64,000 nt of DNA from Candidatus Poribacteria bacterium (GCA_958295945.1 OY282386.1:2117864-2181863); one strand, 5' to 3'. Shown: positions 1 through 8,699, counted from the stretch's first letter. Made by a program: numbers and translations. The notes: generated by a model not told the origin, from the sequence alone.

Positions 1-193
1 CAAAAAGTGGACTCGCAGTAATTGTGGCGTTGCCACGTTCTATCCATTCATCAACATCACTTGCGACCCGATGTTCGCGACTCAACCGGTCCGCATAATA
101 ACCGTAATCGGCGTAACTCACTGCTGCCAATGTCCCGATTAGCATGCAGCCGAGGAGTCCTGCGATTGTGATAGTGAAAATTCTTTTCAGCAT
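1..193 (-). CDS. Exported protein of unknown function (C-terminal part cut by window edge)
   Basis: An ATG at 193 is preceded at good distance by GGAGG on the minus strand, and 64 codons stay open to the window edge. The first 28 or so residues form a typical Sec signal peptide: K-R near the start, a hydrophobic core, then a likely cleavage after AVSYA. The visible mature part begins DYGYYADRLSREHRVASDVD and is hydrophilic. I do not recognise the family. It lies downstream of the BMC genes on the same strand but 268 bases away, so a shared operon is uncertain. Confidence 0.6.
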   Translation of the reverse strand, partial: MLKRIFTITIAGLLGCMLIGTLAAVSYADYGYYADRLSREHRVASDVDEWIERGNATITASPLF

Positions 194-461
194 GAGATTC
201 CTCCAAATAATGACCTTAACCAGCAGAAATTGTGGTTAATTTGTAAGATATGATTATTACTTTATGTTCTTTCCTTCTCTTCGTTGCTCAGTTGATTATG
301 TAAAGACAAAATTCTCTTTTTCAATCTTCTAGTTTCAATTATAGTTAAGTCTGTCGTAAAATACCTTATATGAAAACAGTATACAATTTCATACCATAAT
401 TGTCAAGAATAAAATGTATCGGTATCGGGAAGCAGATGTTCCACAAACTTGACATATTCAA
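194..461. other. AT-rich intergenic stretch
   Basis: This stretch lies between the BMC flavoprotein gene and the partial exported gene. It is AT-rich and holds the ribosome binding site of the leftmost gene near 200-205. I see no clear hairpin with a T-run and no further gene. Confidence 0.5.
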
Positions 462-1202
462 TTATGACTTTGGTGTTAGTTTTAAACCCCGTTTTTGTGC
501 ATGATCGCGTGCAAGGGGTGTAATGATAGCCGATTTTGTGTAAACCAACTCTTGGACATCGGATGCCAGATTCGCGATGACAGATGCACTAATGATAGGT
601 CGTGATATATTCACACGATTTGGTATGCCTATATCACAAACTGTTTCGGCAATCTGGTTAACCGTTACCCATTGAACGCCAAATTCCCTTAACGCGTTTA
701 CATGTGTCGGTTCAATTATATCCAAAGTACGTGATTCTTTATCTACATATCTCTTTTTCGGTAGACTCTCCGCTGCTGCTATGACCTGTTTCCCACAACA
801 GAGTGCATGGAAAACCAAATAGGTACAAGGTGTATCAACCAACTTTAATGCCAACTTCCCCACCATCGGATAGGAAAGCGCGGGCAAAACAAACTGAGAA
901 TAACTTTCAACAAGAGAGGGTATATCGGTTAAATCGTTTTCTTGTAATATGTCCTTTTCGTCAAACGAAGACTTTATCTGATCAATATTTAATACTTTAG
1001 TTGCAAGATCGGATAAAATAATTCGAATTTTCCATCCTTCTTGCGAACATTTTTGAAACTGTAGCAGTACTTCATCCAATGGAAGTTGTGTTGCTCCAAG
1101 TATCACAAGCAGTTGCTTGTCAGATTGTTGCGGGTTTCCCACATGCTCTTTAAGCGCATCTTCAACAATTTTTTCGATTTGTGCAATCTGTTCTGGTGTC
1201 AT
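462..1202 (-). CDS. Microcompartment-associated flavoprotein
   Basis: The 246-residue protein looks like the flavoprotein-type (phosphopantothenoylcysteine decarboxylase-like) component found in several bacterial microcompartment loci. Residues 31-37 (LLVILGA) start a Rossmann-like alpha/beta fold, and the middle part carries a FHALCCGKQVIAAAES stretch of the kind seen in that fold. The C-terminus has ITPLARDHAQKRGLKL, a short motif that recurs at the ends of BMC-associated enzymes. The start lies two bases downstream of the pduL stop codon, so the two are almost certainly co-transcribed with the shell gene further upstream. Its substrate is unknown; it may handle a flavin or CoA-linked step. 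The family call rests on context and fold pattern. Confidence 0.6.
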   Translation of the reverse strand: MTPEQIAQIEKIVEDALKEHVGNPQQSDKQLLVILGATQLPLDEVLLQFQKCSQEGWKIRIILSDLATKVLNIDQIKSSFDEKDILQENDLTDIPSLVESYSQFVLPALSYPMVGKLALKLVDTPCTYLVFHALCCGKQVIAAAESLPKKRYVDKESRTLDIIEPTHVNALREFGVQWVTVNQIAETVCDIGIPNRVNISRPIISASVIANLASDVQELVYTKSAIITPLARDHAQKRGLKLTPKS

Positions 1203-1204
1203 AT

Positions 1205-1912
1205 TTAGTCGCGTAGCAGTTCAACGGCTTCGCCACCTTTTAAACCAGCCGCGTTGGAATCATCTGTATCCAGGTGCATTTGAAGTACATAAGATTCGTG
1301 TATTTTCGGACGAATGTTCTCAAAGGTTAATGCACGTTCACCAGGGATACGTATTTTTAATTCGTCAGTTTCTTTGATACCGAATGCTACCGCCTGTTCA
1401 GGTTTCATGTGAATGTGTCTTGCAGCACAGATCGCGCCTTCTTCTAAATAGACACTGCCAACAGGACCCACGAGGGTGATCGGATCAGCACCTGCAAGGT
1501 CACCTGAATCACGAATAGGAGGATTCAGACCGAGGCGAATTGCCTCCGTCTGTGCAACCTCTACCTGCGAATAATCTCGTACAGGACCGAGAATACGAAC
1601 ATGTTCAATTGCACGCATCCGTTTCCCCACAACTGTGACTGTTTCATTCGCGGCAAACGCTTCGGGTTGATATAGCGGTGCGTATACGGTGAGTTGATGT
1701 CCAGCACCGTATAGAATTTCAAGGTCTTCTTGTGTCACGTGTGCATGTCTGGCAGAAACACCGACGGGGATTTTCTGCTGTGCTAATGCAACATCACAAG
1801 CACGGTTACCCGCATCACAGGTACGCAAAGCACACCCGCTGCAGGATTGATTGTCGGATAACTGACTCACCACGCGACGGGTAATTAATTTAACTAATTT
1901 TTGGTCATGCAT
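1205..1912 (-). CDS. pduL: Phosphate propanoyltransferase of a bacterial microcompartment (PduL)
   Basis: PduL converts acyl-CoA and phosphate to acyl-phosphate and CoA inside a microcompartment, recycling CoA. The family signatures are all present: VGVSARHAHVTQEDL (residues 50-64), GPVGSVYLEEGAICAARHIHM in the second half, and LQMHLDTDDSNAA near the C-terminus; the paired histidines are the zinc ligands of this family. Residues 2-19 can form the amphipathic helix (KLVKLITRRVVSQLS) typical of encapsulation peptides. Unusual is the linker after it: four cysteines at 24, 27, 32 and 39 (CX2CX4CX6C) before the catalytic core. Length (235) is close to the usual 210-230. It sits between the BMC-H shell gene (45 bases upstream) and the flavoprotein gene. 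Confidence 0.93.
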   Translation of the reverse strand: MHDQKLVKLITRRVVSQLSDNQSCSGCALRTCDAGNRACDVALAQQKIPVGVSARHAHVTQEDLEILYGAGHQLTVYAPLYQPEAFAANETVTVVGKRMRAIEHVRILGPVRDYSQVEVAQTEAIRLGLNPPIRDSGDLAGADPITLVGPVGSVYLEEGAICAARHIHMKPEQAVAFGIKETDELKIRIPGERALTFENIRPKIHESYVLQMHLDTDDSNAAGLKGGEAVELLRD

Positions 1913-1957
1913 TTCTATTGAGTTTTCTTTTTAATTCAATGTTCTCAGAAATTATGA

Positions 1958-2230
1958 TTAATTTGACAGGATAGTTTCAACTTCAGCATGTGGTCGTGGG
2001 ATTACATGCACAGAAACAACTTCACCCACGCGTGCAGCAGCTTCCGCACCAACATCTGTTGCCGCTTTCACAGCACCGACATCACCACGGATCATCACTG
2101 TAACGTATCCACCACCGACTTGTTCGTAACCGACGAGTCGCACATTTGCAGCTTTAACCATTGCATCTGCCGCCTCAATACTGCCAACCAATCCTCTCGT
2201 TTCAAGTAAGCCCAATGCTTCTCCAGTCAT
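1958..2230 (-). CDS. BMC-H microcompartment shell protein (PduA/EutM-like)
   Basis: This 90-residue single-BMC-domain protein forms hexamers that tile the shell of a microcompartment. The domain spans almost the whole chain: [19 protein letters not shown] at 6-24, the pore loop around GGGY (39-42), then [19 protein letters not shown]. Size and sequence match PduA/EutM/CcmK-type shell proteins. A ribosome binding site (AGGAGG, and TAGGA nearer) precedes the ATG. It is the first visible gene of the run BMC-H, pduL, flavoprotein. No BMC-P pentamer and no signature dehydrogenase or lyase lies in this window, so the cargo pathway cannot be read here; in related bacteria such sets process aldehydes from fucose or rhamnose. 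Confidence 0.95.
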   Translation of the reverse strand: MTGEALGLLETRGLVGSIEAADAMVKAANVRLVGYEQVGGGYVTVMIRGDVGAVKAATDVGAEAAARVGEVVSVHVIPRPHAEVETILSN

Positions 2231-2419
2231 ATTGATTCCTATGTCCTCCTATTGTTAGACTGAATGTCAAAATACGCAAGACTTTCGCTCCAACGTTAGC
2301 CGGGGAATGCTTTATAGCATTCATACCGTTTATTTGGCACTTTGTAAGCGCGCTGTAAACCCACAACTCTAATAAAAAACATGTCATTTATGTCATTGTT
2401 ATTGATTATTTGTGGAAAT

Positions 2420-2432
2420 TGCGTAAGTCCTG
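2420..2432 (+). repeat. Solitary 13-bp terminal repeat (TGCGTAAGTCCTG)
   Basis: The 13-mer TGCGTAAGTCCTG is identical to the right terminal inverted repeat of the MITE at 36733-36865 and differs by one base from the end of the transposase copy at 25466. I see no matching left end (CAGGACTTACGCA) in the 190 bases upstream, so it is a solo end or remnant. It lies between the BMC operon and the TPR gene. Confidence 0.7.
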
Positions 2433-2438
2433 ATATCT

Positions 2439-3341
2439 TTAAAGTATATCAGATAAGTTTATTTCATTCAAGTAATATTCTGCGAATAGTTGATAAATCC
2501 TTTGAACATCACTATCCGCTTTGCTAATGTCGTTTTCTTTCTTAAATACCTTTGCACGCCAGAGTAAGATTGGTATGAGTGCAAATTTGTCATTATTCCA
2601 ATTCTTAATCGCATCTGTTAATAGCGAAGCAGCTTGTGAATAATCGGATTCTTGGAAATTTGGCTGCTCCAAATACCCATAAACATCTCCCCGACTGAGA
2701 TAAGCAATAGCATATTTCGGTTGCATTTCTATGGATCTATTGAAGTCATCTAAAGCAAGCTCAAGTGTTTCTTTCTTCTTGTTTGAATGTAGATGTTTTT
2801 CGAAGTATGCTCTACCACGGTTGTAGTAGGCAATCGCAGTCGGACGGTGCTCCACAACTTCTGAATAATCACTGATCGCATCATCAAAATTACCTGTTTT
2901 CAAATAACATCTACCCCGTTTTGATAAGACACCCGCATTCTTACTTCTTTTGATTGATGCAGTATAATCTGAGATCGCATTAGTGACATCATTTACGCTG
3001 CGATAAACATCACCACGACTTGCATAGGCATCTACAACATATTGCTTCAGCATTATCGTTTGCGTAAAATCAGCAATCGCTTCTTTATATTGTGCCAAGT
3101 GGTAGTAAGCCAAACCACGATTAATATATGCTTCTGCAAATTTTGGTTCAATCTCTATTGCCTGTGTCAAGACAGATATGGATTGGTAGATTTTTCCTCT
3201 CTTCAGTAATTGACTGCCGTTCGTGAGGTGTTTTGCTGCGTTTTCGTCAACTCCTCTCAGTTTATCCCATGTAACGAAGCGTGAAGCAAGAATTACGGTT
3301 AAAATCAGGATAGGAGTCATTATGTAAAACAACACACGCAT
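2439..3341 (-). CDS. Membrane-anchored TPR-repeat protein
   Basis: The 300-residue protein begins with one hydrophobic segment (about residues 3-22), probably an uncleaved anchor or signal, followed by tandem 34-residue TPR units: 'A..HLTNGSQLLKRGKIYQSI', 'AEAYINRGLAYYHLAQYKEA', 'VDAYASRGDVYRS', 'AGVLSKRGRCYLKTGNFDDA', 'AIAYYNRGRAYFEK', 'AIAYLSRGDVYGYL'. TPR arrays hold protein partners, here presumably outside the cytoplasm. It is the last gene of a tight five-gene minus-strand run; its start lies 17 bases after the phosphatase stop codon. Confidence 0.85.
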   Translation of the reverse strand: MRVLFYIMTPILILTVILASRFVTWDKLRGVDENAAKHLTNGSQLLKRGKIYQSISVLTQAIEIEPKFAEAYINRGLAYYHLAQYKEAIADFTQTIMLKQYVVDAYASRGDVYRSVNDVTNAISDYTASIKRSKNAGVLSKRGRCYLKTGNFDDAISDYSEVVEHRPTAIAYYNRGRAYFEKHLHSNKKKETLELALDDFNRSIEMQPKYAIAYLSRGDVYGYLEQPNFQESDYSQAASLLTDAIKNWNNDKFALIPILLWRAKVFKKENDISKADSDVQRIYQLFAEYYLNEINLSDIL

Positions 3342-3358
3342 ATAACGACACTCTCAGG

Positions 3359-4336
3359 CTATTCTGGATAGAGACGGTGAATGTTAACAGCCAATTGGAG
3401 TTCATCAACTGAGGAATATGTTTTGGCTAAATCTATTTCAATATAGGTTTGTTGACCGCGAAGTCCGCCATAACCTGTGGTGAAGATGAGTTGCTTACCA
3501 CCGAGTCGTACCACCCCATCCTTGATGTTTTTTGATGGAAAATAACCGATAGGGGTGTGTCCAACAATGAGGAATTTTCCATTGAGTGCATCCAAAAAAC
3601 CAGCGGTGTGTTTCACTGAATACCTACCCCCAAGAACTGCATCGGGTCTGTCCCATAACATCTCATCAAGTGTGGTAGAACTTGGAGAAATGATGTCTGC
3701 TAAACTCATAATGGAACGTGCCGGTCCCGCGTGGACAGCAACCAATCCATTTTTGCCTACAATCACTGTCGGAAGATTGATAAGGAAATCGTAATGTTCA
3801 TCTGTCATTCGTTCAATGAAATTGAATTGTCTATAGAAACTACCGTTGATACCATTGTATAATACCTTAATAAAAGACTCACGATTTTGATCGGTCATTC
3901 CGTTTCTTTTCATCAATGCATAAGCATCTGCTGCAGCCAATTCGTGGTTTCCTCTCATATAGATGAATCTTTTCCCTTTATCTCCCAGTTGTTTCTGCAA
4001 TTCCATTACGCGGTCAACTATCTGAATGTCTCCGTAAGGTGGTTCAGGTGTTTCATCAGGTTTGTAGTCAATGGAGTCACCGAGCATTATCGCGTAGACA
4101 TCCTCGCCTTCTTCTATCCGTTCAACAACTCGCGTCTGTTTCAGCCACTGATTAAAATCGTTCCAGTGTGCATGCAAATCAGATACAATGTAGACCGTGC
4201 CTTGGTCTGGCAACACGATGACATGTCCATCGCGCGTTAGTTGATTTGGATACTGTGAAACCTGTTTAGGTTGTGCAGTTGCTACCATAGAAGAACAAAA
4301 TAGCAAAAGCATAATCGGTAAAATGTATATGTTCAT
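3359..4336 (-). CDS. Exported metallophosphoesterase of the PPP type
   Basis: All five metal-binding motifs of calcineurin-like phosphoesterases occur in order: DLHAHW, GDSIDY, GNHE, HAGP and GHTP. The spacing and the GHTPIGYFP ending resemble bacterial PPP-family serine/threonine-type phosphatases. I chose the internal ATG at 4336 (MNIYILPIMLLLFCSSMVATAQ) because it gives a clean signal peptide and has GAGAG-like pairing upstream; an ATG at 4360 would add eight residues and overlap the upstream peptidase gene by 20 bases. With the signal peptide the enzyme should act in the periplasm, so its substrate may be a small phosphate ester or a surface protein rather than a cytosolic phosphoprotein. 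The gene is embedded between the peptidase and TPR genes. Confidence 0.88.
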   Translation of the reverse strand: MNIYILPIMLLLFCSSMVATAQPKQVSQYPNQLTRDGHVIVLPDQGTVYIVSDLHAHWNDFNQWLKQTRVVERIEEGEDVYAIMLGDSIDYKPDETPEPPYGDIQIVDRVMELQKQLGDKGKRFIYMRGNHELAAADAYALMKRNGMTDQNRESFIKVLYNGINGSFYRQFNFIERMTDEHYDFLINLPTVIVGKNGLVAVHAGPARSIMSLADIISPSSTTLDEMLWDRPDAVLGGRYSVKHTAGFLDALNGKFLIVGHTPIGYFPSKNIKDGVVRLGGKQLIFTTGYGGLRGQQTYIEIDLAKTYSSVDELQLAVNIHRLYPE

Positions 4337-4340
4337 AAGT

Positions 4341-5258
4341 CTACTCTCTGAAAAATGCATCTACTACCTCTTCCTGTTGTGCAAGTTTATTAAGTCGCTT
4401 TCGTCTGCGATTCCAAGTGATGAGATAACTGAACAAAAACAGCACAGCAAGACAACCCCAAAAAACATAGGAACTGGAAAGGAGTGATGCCCAATGGTAA
4501 CGCTTTGGAAGTGATTCACGCCAAAGCATATCAAAAGTTATAAGGTCATATCCTAATACTGCTTTAAATGCATCGTTGAGGTTCGAACCGGTATGGAGTC
4601 TGTCAATAATTGACCATAACGGTGCGTTTCCATTTACTTCAACAAACCATCGGAGCGCATCTTGACTTTGGGCATAAGCCAAATCCGCGCCAGTTGATGA
4701 ATCCGGGAATTTCTCAGTTAATTCATGAAGTGGCATTACGGATTTTGTAAAGACACTTCTTAACAAAGTTCCGTGTCTACCTGGTACCCATTCCTTTGAA
4801 AAGTGGATAGCAATGCCTTCAACAAACCATAACGGAATACCTTTGACTGCTTTCCGTGTATACTGTCCAAAGAGGACATGTGCAATCTCATGACGAAGCA
4901 CTTGCGCCAACTGAAGTTTCGCAACCGCAATTTGCTTCGGATTTTGGAGTATGATGCGCCGACTCAGTGGAAACGCACACCCTACCGCCCAATCCTGAAT
5001 CGGTGCGTGAACTGAGGCTTGAAATGCTTTTTGCGTATCACAAACATAGACCTTTATTGTTTCATCTGAAATGTGACGTGTAATCCTCGGCATCTCTGCA
5101 TAAAATGTTTCAGCAATCTGTAATAACGAATCTGGATCAATTGTATTCTTTCTATAATATACACGAAAATGGTCACTATCTGATGATTTCCAAGAGGCAG
5201 ACACGGATAAAGCAGGTAGCACCAATAATAGAAAAACAACCTTTATAACTTGATTCAT
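4341..5258 (-). CDS. Membrane-anchored gluzincin-type metallopeptidase (peptidase MA-like)
   Basis: The 305-residue protein has a signal peptide (residues 1-21), a zinc site HEIAH at 123-127, and the downstream glutamate in LWFVEGIAIHF (E147), the pattern of gluzincin 'peptidase MA-like' proteins. A hydrophobic segment near 265-282 (FWGCLAVLFLFSYLITW) is followed by RRRKRLNK, which fits an anchor with the catalytic part outside the cytoplasm. Substrate unknown. It starts 7 bases after the serpin stop and runs into the phosphatase gene, so it is surely in the same transcript. A protease encoded beside a protease inhibitor is notable. Confidence 0.85.
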   Translation of the reverse strand: MNQVIKVVFLLLVLPALSVSASWKSSDSDHFRVYYRKNTIDPDSLLQIAETFYAEMPRITRHISDETIKVYVCDTQKAFQASVHAPIQDWAVGCAFPLSRRIILQNPKQIAVAKLQLAQVLRHEIAHVLFGQYTRKAVKGIPLWFVEGIAIHFSKEWVPGRHGTLLRSVFTKSVMPLHELTEKFPDSSTGADLAYAQSQDALRWFVEVNGNAPLWSIIDRLHTGSNLNDAFKAVLGYDLITFDMLWRESLPKRYHWASLLSSSYVFWGCLAVLFLFSYLITWNRRRKRLNKLAQQEEVVDAFFRE

Positions 5259-5265
5259 GGTACGC

Positions 5266-6504
5266 CTATGGTTCTACGACTGTTCCCATAAACAAAACTG
5301 ACCCAGTTTCATTATCACGGATAGCCAAGAAAAATGGACGGTCTGCGATAAATTGTGGTGGAAGGGATGTAACTGCAATGCCAATATTCGTTACGGCTGC
5401 TGCTTCTGTTCCTTCTTCGTTAACTTCCACGACTGCTTTATGATCAACTCTTGAGATATATAAATCACTATCAGACGACATTCGGCTAAAATCTGCCTGA
5501 TTTTTCTCAAATGCTACCGCCATTCCGAGTGCTTTTAACACATCACTGAGATCAGCACGATATTCCAATTTGAATTTTGGTATTTGAACCCATATCTTCT
5601 GTTCGCGAAGTTCTGGAATCCAATTTTCCCAACTTTCTGTATTCAAACTATCCAAGAATGTGTCAAGATCGGAATCAGCGGATGGTAGGAAGATATACAT
5701 ACCGATCTTACCATCACCATAAGGAAGACTTACCGCTTGGAAATCATTACTGTAATAAAATGGATACTTTCCCTCTCTAACCATCATTGGAACCTGTTTT
5801 GTAGTGCCATCCGATAGGTGGAAGTCGCTATCCCGTGTTTTTGTAGGATCAAATTCTGTTTGCCACGATCCTTTAAAATAGATCGCATTGATCAAAAATA
5901 AAACTTCATCCGAGGATATTTCCTTAAGAATTTCAGTTATCTTTCCGCTCGTATTGTCATTCACCCATTGATTTATCGTATCAACAGAATTTGGGTCAGC
6001 GAAATCAAGTGATGAGATTTCTGCGTCAAAGTATTGTGAATTGCGGTTAAGAAAATCTGGATTGAATGAAAAATCTTGATCAGACCAGAGAGAGTTTGCT
6101 ATTGTAAGCGTCACCTTCGGATCAGTCATTTGAAGTGTTTGCTGTAAGAGTGCGTAATTCGGGTTAATCGCTTCTGTTTCTATGTCTTGGAGTTGTAGTG
6201 TGTCAACCATTGCCGTTTCTGTTTCTCCCGCTGCTCCGTTTAAAGTCATTGCCAAAGCAACAGAAACACTAAATGGTGAGATGAATATATTTTTATCTTC
6301 CTCAGATTTCCGGATTTCGTGAAATAAGTTAATCCCAAAATCTGTGTTCGCTTCAACAACATTCGGATCAATAGTCTCTATCAGAACTTCCATTTTGTCA
6401 ATTTCTTCAACGTATTCACAACCCAAGCTGCTGAATAACACCATTATGCACAACAAATAGAAACTACAGATTTCACAAAATGTGTGATTTTCTGTTTTTT
6501 TCAT
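5266..6504 (-). CDS. Serpin family protease inhibitor (predicted lipoprotein)
   Basis: The 412-residue chain is a full serpin. Diagnostic parts: NTDFGINLFHEIRKSEEDKN near the start, FLINAIYFKGSWQTEFDP in the middle, the hinge EEGTEAAAVT at 363-372, and the C-terminal DRPFFLAIRDNETGSVLFMG. Counting from the hinge glutamate as P17, the scissile bond falls near T379-S380, which would favour elastase-like or similar proteases rather than trypsin-like ones. The short alanine-rich hinge is the type that permits inhibition. The N-terminus (FSSLGC) resembles a lipobox, so it may be lipid-anchored in an envelope membrane. Bacterial serpins are sporadic; here it sits between MsrP and a metallopeptidase. 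Confidence 0.93.
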   Translation of the reverse strand: MKKTENHTFCEICSFYLLCIMVLFSSLGCEYVEEIDKMEVLIETIDPNVVEANTDFGINLFHEIRKSEEDKNIFISPFSVSVALAMTLNGAAGETETAMVDTLQLQDIETEAINPNYALLQQTLQMTDPKVTLTIANSLWSDQDFSFNPDFLNRNSQYFDAEISSLDFADPNSVDTINQWVNDNTSGKITEILKEISSDEVLFLINAIYFKGSWQTEFDPTKTRDSDFHLSDGTTKQVPMMVREGKYPFYYSNDFQAVSLPYGDGKIGMYIFLPSADSDLDTFLDSLNTESWENWIPELREQKIWVQIPKFKLEYRADLSDVLKALGMAVAFEKNQADFSRMSSDSDLYISRVDHKAVVEVNEEGTEAAAVTNIGIAVTSLPPQFIADRPFFLAIRDNETGSVLFMGTVVEP

Positions 6505-6518
6505 ATTTTCCTTTCATA

Positions 6519-7484
6519 TTATTTATATAAATGAGCAACATATTCACCATACCCGTTATAAATCCGAGTTGGATATGATACATCCCTTGTAGGTATCAAC
6601 CATTCATTGGCTTGTGACCAACGTGGATGTGGCACATTCGGATTCACATTTGCCTCAAAACCGTATTCTCTTGGAAGTATAACGTTCCAGAAAGTTCTCG
6701 GTTTTTTGTCAGTGAATTCTATGCTTACAATGGATTTTATACTTTTGAACCCATATTTCCACGGGACAATCAACCGAATAGGTGCACCGTGTTGTGGAGG
6801 CAGAATGTGTCCGTAAATGCCAACAACCAACAGTGCCAAATCGTTCATAGCTTCCGCAAGAGTCAAACCTTCAACATAGGGCCACGGCAGACGACCATTG
6901 TTTTGTTGGAATGCTACATCAGGATCCAGAAAGGTGGTCATCCGCACATATTTTGCTTCATTTTTTGGTTGAACCTTCTCAAGAAGTGCCTTCATTGGAA
7001 AACCGATCCACGGCACTACCATCGCCCACGTCTCAACACATCGAAAGCGATAGATACGTTCTTCAAGTGGCATCTGTTTGATTAAGTCATCTATGTCAAT
7101 TTTCATCGGGTTTTCAACCAGTCCAGATATTTCAATCTCCCACGGACGCGTTTCAAACCTTTCTACCAATTTCCAGATGTTAGTTTTGCTACTTGAGAAC
7201 TCATAGAAGTTATTGTAAGTCGCAGCGATCATTTCTTCAGTTTGTGGACGAGTGACGGTAAATGCTTCGTTTTTCTTATGTTCAAGTTGCTGTTCACGAT
7301 AAGGTTTTAGTTGTTTCTCCATCTTGCTATCTTGCGCGCAAGCGGTTGAACTAAATAGTGATATTGCACCCGCACCTGCTATGCCAAGGTCTTTGATAAA
7401 CTTCCTACGATTTATATAGACCGATTCAGGAGTTACTTGATTTTCAGGAATCTCCCATCCTTTGGGTATTTTTATGTTTGCCAT
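6519..7484 (-). CDS. msrP: Protein-methionine-sulfoxide reductase catalytic subunit, MsrP (YedY)
   Basis: MsrP is a periplasmic molybdopterin enzyme that repairs oxidised methionines in envelope proteins. Evidence: a twin-arginine signal around RRKFIKDLG (26-34), the molybdenum-binding cysteine in YRFRCVETWAMVVPW (C149), and conserved stretches PLLEKVQP-like, GVEGLTLAEAMNDLALL-like and the C-terminal PRTFWN. Length 321 fits. Its usual haem membrane partner MsrQ is not adjacent, so the electron donor must be encoded elsewhere or differ. It is the first gene of the minus-strand run that continues with the serpin 14 bases downstream. Confidence 0.93.
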   Translation of the reverse strand: MANIKIPKGWEIPENQVTPESVYINRRKFIKDLGIAGAGAISLFSSTACAQDSKMEKQLKPYREQQLEHKKNEAFTVTRPQTEEMIAATYNNFYEFSSSKTNIWKLVERFETRPWEIEISGLVENPMKIDIDDLIKQMPLEERIYRFRCVETWAMVVPWIGFPMKALLEKVQPKNEAKYVRMTTFLDPDVAFQQNNGRLPWPYVEGLTLAEAMNDLALLVVGIYGHILPPQHGAPIRLIVPWKYGFKSIKSIVSIEFTDKKPRTFWNVILPREYGFEANVNPNVPHPRWSQANEWLIPTRDVSYPTRIYNGYGEYVAHLYK

Positions 7485-7753
7485 CGGAATCTCCTATCTA
7501 TTAGTGTTCTTTATGTTCCGTGTCCGTAATTACATCAATTAAGGTTTTCGCTTCGTATTCAAATTATACAGACTTAATGCTTGAAGTGCAATCCTTTTTA
7601 TAATTGTCACCAACAATAATCTGCTTGAAATCATGGTTCAGACAATTGCTTTGTCTTAACTTTAACGATTTTATCAAAAAAAGTTGACATCCACTATAAC
7701 CCATGTTGTAATACCATTTCCAAAAGATAATTTGTCATTACCAAAATAGGTGT

Positions 7754-7785
7754 TCGTAGTCGCGCAATTCACTGCGCCTCCTACA
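7754..7785 (-). repeat. Dispersed palindromic repeat (GCGCAATTCACTGCGC core)
   Basis: The sequence GTAGTCGCGCAATTCACTGCGCC.. belongs to a family with a self-complementary GCGCAAT..ATTGCGC core, also found at 23404, 24485 and 57874 and degenerate at 50636. It abuts the left end of the element at 7792. Such copies probably form small hairpins in RNA or DNA. Confidence 0.7.
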
Positions 7786-7791
7786 TTCTCT

Positions 7792-8052
7792 GGTGTGTAA
7801 AGTTTTTGGCGTATTTGACACAGAGATATAAACTTCTGTTTTCTTTATTCCCGTAGGGACGGAATGTTTATAGAAACCGAGTAGTCTACAGTTCTTTAGG
7901 TCCGACAAATACCAAACGCACATTTGGCATTGATTTGGTAGGGACTGAAGACCGTATTACAAAAGTTAGAGTGTACCGGACAACGGCTATGAAGGAACAG
8001 TAAGACATTCAACAATATCAGCAGATTCTTTTGCCAAAAACTTTACACACCC
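7792..8052. repeat. MITE-like element with GGGTGTGTAAAGTTTTTG inverted ends
   Basis: The left end GGTGTGTAAAGTTTTTGGC at 7792-7810 is matched by its inverted copy GCCAAAAACTTTACACACC at 8033-8051, giving 19 paired terminal bases around about 220 bases without a convincing gene. The same end sequence occurs at 19669, 29206 and 57720. It lies in the 670-base gap between msrP and the next operon; the rest of that gap (7485-7750) shows nothing else I can name. No target duplication beyond CT/CT could be read. Confidence 0.7.
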
Positions 8053-8068
8053 TGCAGTTACAATTTTC

Positions 8069-8098
8069 TTGCAACTATTCTGAATTAAGGTGTATAAT
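8069..8098 (+). promoter_or_regulatory. Candidate sigma70-type promoter for the exported redox operon
   Basis: TTGCAA at 8069-8074 and a perfect TATAAT at 8093-8098 are separated by 18 bases. The first gene starts at 8156, leaving a leader of about 50 bases. It lies just outside the right end of the MITE-like element. Confidence 0.5.
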
Positions 8099-8155
8099 AA
8101 CCATAGAATGTTTTTTCGTCTCATACTGTTGACGTAATATTGGAGCAAATAAGCA

Positions 8156-8587
8156 ATGTTTCTAAGAAATCAGCATTTACAGATTTTTCTAATCGCTTTA
8201 GTCTGTGTTCACTTTGTATGTCCACTCTTCTGTGCAGCTTATACACAGAATCTGTGTAGTAACATGCAGGCTGAACGTGCTGAAACCGATTCATCCTGTT
8301 GCAGTAAAGTCAAAACAACAGATGCCACAAATGACAGTGATACACCCTCTGAAAGTGGAACTGCTTGCTGCTTAACGGATTTAGAACTGATACTTCCAAC
8401 AGACACGAACCATATTGAAACAGTTCGTGAATCGGCAGTGCAACATCCCATATCTAAAGTTCAATTGTCTACTATTCTGTCCGTATCACAAGAACAATTG
8501 CTTAATCTCCCCGGTCCTCCCAAACTACTTGAAGCATCTCTAAACACCGTCATCTCCCACCGCGGTCCTCCGTTTAACCGTTCATAA
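8156..8587 (+). CDS. Small exported cysteine-containing protein, function unknown
   Basis: The 143-residue protein has a hydrophobic N-terminal signal (about residues 9-29) and paired cysteines, SSCCSKV and TACCLTD, in a low-complexity Ser/Thr/Asp-rich middle. It ends in HRGPPFNRS, a tail I associate loosely with short proteins near copper or metal genes. I do not recognise a named family. Context supports an exported metal- or redox-linked role: the next genes encode a His-rich YtkA-like protein, an FMN-binding-like protein and a haem-binding porin-like protein. Confidence 0.6.
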   Translation: MFLRNQHLQIFLIALVCVHFVCPLFCAAYTQNLCSNMQAERAETDSSCCSKVKTTDATNDSDTPSESGTACCLTDLELILPTDTNHIETVRESAVQHPISKVQLSTILSVSQEQLLNLPGPPKLLEASLNTVISHRGPPFNRS

Positions 8588-8699
8588 ATAGCAATCTATT
8601 ATCATTATTTTTACATTCTCTGTTTATGTAAACGCTATGAGAATGTGCACAATAAAGAATCACTTATTTATTAACGGATCAATATTTGGAGGAATAAAC

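Noticed and set aside
2202..2387. Minus-strand frame upstream of the BMC shell gene
   Set aside because: It overlaps the shell gene start in another frame and has no protein-like composition.
7738..7923. Small reading frame on the minus strand
   Set aside because: It lies within the palindrome and the MITE-like element, and its sequence is not protein-like.
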